Assembly (NCBI GenBank): GCA_946406435.1
Contig: CAMJKP010000015.1
Span: 1-57,345, forward strand
Direction: 5' to 3'
From: an uncultured Prevotellaceae bacterium
GTDB lineage: Bacteria > Bacteroidota > Bacteroidia > Bacteroidales > Bacteroidaceae
DNA: 57,345 nucleotides
Made by a program: the position numbers and the translations under genes. The notes beneath the pieces are model-generated. The model was not told where the DNA came from. It saw only the letters and a list, made by a program, of their open reading frames with translations, and did not search any database. Of the stretch, positions 55,515 through 57,345 are shown piece by piece (the first letter of the stretch is position 1; each line of letters starts with the position of its first letter).

Positions 55515-56450
55515 TCATTCGTTGGTCTTGAATATTCGTGCCATGAGGGAGCCTTCGTAAACGATAGGGTAGGCGCGGATGGTGAAGAGGAATCCGTGGC
55601 ATGGGGAGACGACACGGCTGAGTATCTTTCCTTCGAGAGGTGATACTATCTGACCTATCTCATCGCCTTCGTTGACCATGTGTCCTGTGGTCATGTCGGT
55701 AAGGAAGATGCCGCTTGCCTCTGCGTTGAGGAACGCCACGCTATCGCCTTTGCATACATACGGCAACGCCTTCAGTTGGGTGACATCCACCTCACCGCTC
55801 CACATCTTCATCTCGCTCATGAGGTTGAGGATGCCTGTGACGAGTCGGATGCACATTCCGCGGTTGATACGCTCACCGACTCCCATTTCTGCTACCAGAC
55901 AAGGGGTGCCCGTGGAGTTGAGCGAGTGGGCAAGGGTGGATTCGAGTACGGTGGCGGCATCGTGTACCCAGATGAAATCGATGCCGAGGTAATGGGCGAG
56001 AGGCACGAGTGTTTCCTCGTCATTGACGTTGATGCGCACCTGTGGCGTCTCGCGTAGGTAGAGATTGCTTGAATGGACATCGAGAACGAGGTCGGCACCC
56101 TTTAGGTCTTCCACAATCTGATAGGCAGCCTGTTCGGCAAGCGTACCATGTTTTATGCCAGGGAAGATGCGGTTCATGTCGAGGTCGAAGTTGGGGATGC
56201 CACGTTGTATGGTGTCTATGCCGAGCGGATTGAGAGCAGGGTAAATCTCAACCGTGCCGTTTAGTTGGTTGATATTCGCCTGAATAATACGCACAAGCTC
56301 GTAGCACACCATCTGTCCCTCGAGTTCGTCGCCGTGGGTACCTGTCACGATACAGACGCGCTTTGTGCCTGTACCGTTCTTAATTACGTTCTTCTGAATG
56401 CGAAACTGCTCATCGATAGGCAGTTCGGAAGAGATGATGGTTTTGATCAT
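55515..56450 (-). CDS. succinylglutamate desuccinylase/aspartoacylase-family zinc hydrolase
   Basis: This is a zinc-dependent amidohydrolase of the AstE/AspA family, substrate unknown. The 311-residue protein keeps the zinc ligands GTHGDELEGQ (His, Glu) and LVLDVHSSN (His), FDLDMNRIFPGI (Asn-Arg substrate clamp), and CLVAEMGVGER (general-base Glu). The C-terminal segment (HMVNEGDEIGQIVSPLEGKI) is the beta-rich lid common to this subfamily. It lies between the zinc-less paralogue and the transglutaminase gene, all on the minus strand, in a likely functional set acting on peptides or peptide-like metabolites. Confidence 0.88.
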   Translation of the reverse strand: MIKTIISSELPIDEQFRIQKNVIKNGTGTKRVCIVTGTHGDELEGQMVCYELVRIIQANINQLNGTVEIYPALNPLGIDTIQRGIPNFDLDMNRIFPGIKHGTLAEQAAYQIVEDLKGADLVLDVHSSNLYLRETPQVRINVNDEETLVPLAHYLGIDFIWVHDAATVLESTLAHSLNSTGTPCLVAEMGVGERINRGMCIRLVTGILNLMSEMKMWSGEVDVTQLKALPYVCKGDSVAFLNAEASGIFLTDMTTGHMVNEGDEIGQIVSPLEGKILSRVVSPCHGFLFTIRAYPIVYEGSLMARIFKTNE

Positions 56451-56460
56451 AGAAAAAAGA

Positions 56461-56592
56461 GAGCCCCTAACCCCGTCCCTTCCCCCGCTCGGGGGAAGGG
56501 AGTAATTACACTTATATACGAGAATGGCAATGATTAGAAAGACTAACCTGCTCCCTTCCCCCGAGCGGGGGAAGGGAGCAGGTTAGGGGCTG
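56461..56592. repeat. GC-rich inverted-pair element 6
   Basis: Arms 56461-56503 (GAGCCCCTAACCCCGTCCCT and on) and about 56550-56592 are inverted copies with the core TTCCCCC-GCTC-GGGGGAA. The interior (AATTACACTTATATACGAG, AATGATTAGAAAG) resembles the other inverted-pair elements. It separates the hydrolase and transglutaminase genes. Confidence 0.88.
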
Positions 56593-56593
56593 T

Positions 56594-57345
56594 TTATATC
56601 GCCTTTAATATTACATTAATCTTCGTTTCCTGATTAGAGAAGCCGTTGTATTGCCCGCGTGAGACGGGGCAGTCGGCTGCATCGCGACCATGGGCGAGTT
56701 TCACATAGCCAAAGTCGATACGGTGGTCGTAGGTGGGGTCGAAACCGAACCAGTAGCCTTGCTGTGCATCGAACACCTCTACCCATGCGTGAGTCTCGCC
56801 TGTGCCCTCAACGAATCCGCAGACATATCGTGCGGGAATACCGAAATGACGGCATACGGCTATCATCAGATGGGCAAAGTCCTGACATACGCCCTTGCCC
56901 GAATCAATCACTTCCTGTGCCGTTGTCTCCATATCGGTGGATTGAGGGACGTAGGTGAGGATGGAATTGACATGATGCATAATGGACTCCGCCTTTTCCA
57001 TACAACTCTTTTCTGCCATGGGGAGATTGAGTTTTAATGAATCAAATGTATGAAGTGATGTGAGATGTGTTGGCTGGAGCCATACGGAAATAGGCAAGGA
57101 GTCACTATGTATCCTGTATGTCTGCATTGAGACGATTCCTGTGCTTACATAAGCCAGAGAGCGATGCAGTTCACGGTTGCCTCCATAGACGATACGGTTC
57201 TTGAATGTATCTGTACCGTGATGCTTCCAGTAGTCGGGAGGCAGAATCAGATGCTCCTCTTCTACGTTCATATACTCGCCTAATACTGGTTGGCAACGAA
57301 TGAGGAATTCATGGTTGCCGACAGGCTCGGAGAATGATACGATGG
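56594..57345 (-). CDS. transglutaminase-like protein (partial, 5' end outside the window)
   Basis: The frame is open through the window edge (reading IVSFSEPVGNHEFLIRCQPV at the edge), so the ATG at 57271 is internal. The true start lies beyond position 57345. The visible part has the N-terminal beta domain typical of bacterial transglutaminase-like proteins, then the catalytic core: Cys in GKGVCQDFAHLMIAVCRHFG, His in GETHAWVEVFD, Asp in WFGFDPTYDH. Such proteins are usually peptidases or amidases. Together with the AstE-like pair they recall peptide-modification gene sets that include ATP-grasp ligases, but no ATP-grasp gene is in view. Confidence 0.92.
   Translation of the reverse strand, partial: IVSFSEPVGNHEFLIRCQPVLGEYMNVEEEHLILPPDYWKHHGTDTFKNRIVYGGNRELHRSLAYVSTGIVSMQTYRIHSDSLPISVWLQPTHLTSLHTFDSLKLNLPMAEKSCMEKAESIMHHVNSILTYVPQSTDMETTAQEVIDSGKGVCQDFAHLMIAVCRHFGIPARYVCGFVEGTGETHAWVEVFDAQQGYWFGFDPTYDHRIDFGYVKLAHGRDAADCPVSRGQYNGFSNQETKINVILKAI

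Overview
The window looks like chromosomal DNA of a Bacteroidales bacterium, most likely a Prevotella-type member of the Prevotellaceae. The reasons are Bacteroidetes promoters (TTTG, about 20 bp, TAnnTTTG) in front of many genes, families largely confined to this phylum (DUF3822, DUF4348-like, DUF6266-like, TPR-HTH regulators, TlpA-type thioredoxins), and an unusual density of short text-like repeats between genes. No rRNA, tRNA, CRISPR array, integrase or transposase gene was seen.

Layout. 0-1.7 kb: pyrI-pyrB. 1.8-4.1 kb: a class A penicillin-binding protein. 4.2-7.3 kb: accessory genes, including one that seems cut short by a stop codon and a small ORF holding a 35-base CT tract. 7.5-13 kb: gyrA and two TPR proteins. 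13-21.8 kb: DEAD-box helicase, MltF-like lytic transglycosylase, RecD-like helicase, DUF3822, a DUF559 nuclease, rsmD and dnaG. 21.8-22.8 kb: an antitoxin/PIN toxin pair between 37-bp direct repeats. 22.9-29.6 kb: pheS, a DUF4348-like lipoprotein, a threonylcarbamoyl-AMP synthase, a ClC channel, a second DUF559 nuclease and fmt. 30.2-36.1 kb: an AT-rich island with a type III restriction-modification system and a DUF2442/DUF4160 pair whose DUF4160 gene is broken. 36.6-39.4 kb: a very large DUF2339 membrane protein. 39.4-45 kb: a pantothenate-to-CoA cluster on the minus strand (panB, panC, panD, coaBC, coaX) plus a DUF2520 oxidoreductase that may be the missing ketopantoate reductase. 45.3-53.3 kb: thioredoxin lipoprotein-type protein, sugar nucleotidyltransferase, guaA, a LiaF-like membrane protein, a TPR-HTH regulator and an outer-membrane barrel. 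54.1-57.3 kb: two aspartoacylase-like proteins (one with its zinc site lost) and the 3' part of a transglutaminase gene.

The most striking content is repetitive. (1) GC-rich inverted-pair elements of about 130-200 bp sit between genes, and single arms are also read in frame inside conserved proteins (DnaG, Fmt, TsaC/Sua5, CoaX, CoaBC, DUF2520, MltF and a regulator). Both DUF559 nuclease genes are bracketed by such repeats, one by 61-bp direct copies with a single mismatch, which suggests a REP/RAYT-like relation between nuclease and repeat. (2) Three intergenic loci carry degenerate tandem repeats with an 11-bp period, each beside copies of a locus-specific word in both orientations. (3) Several mRNA leaders (panB, pheS, the type III mod gene) overlap large nested inverted repeats.

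Functions are assigned from motifs read by eye. Repeat positions were counted by hand and could be off by a base or two.
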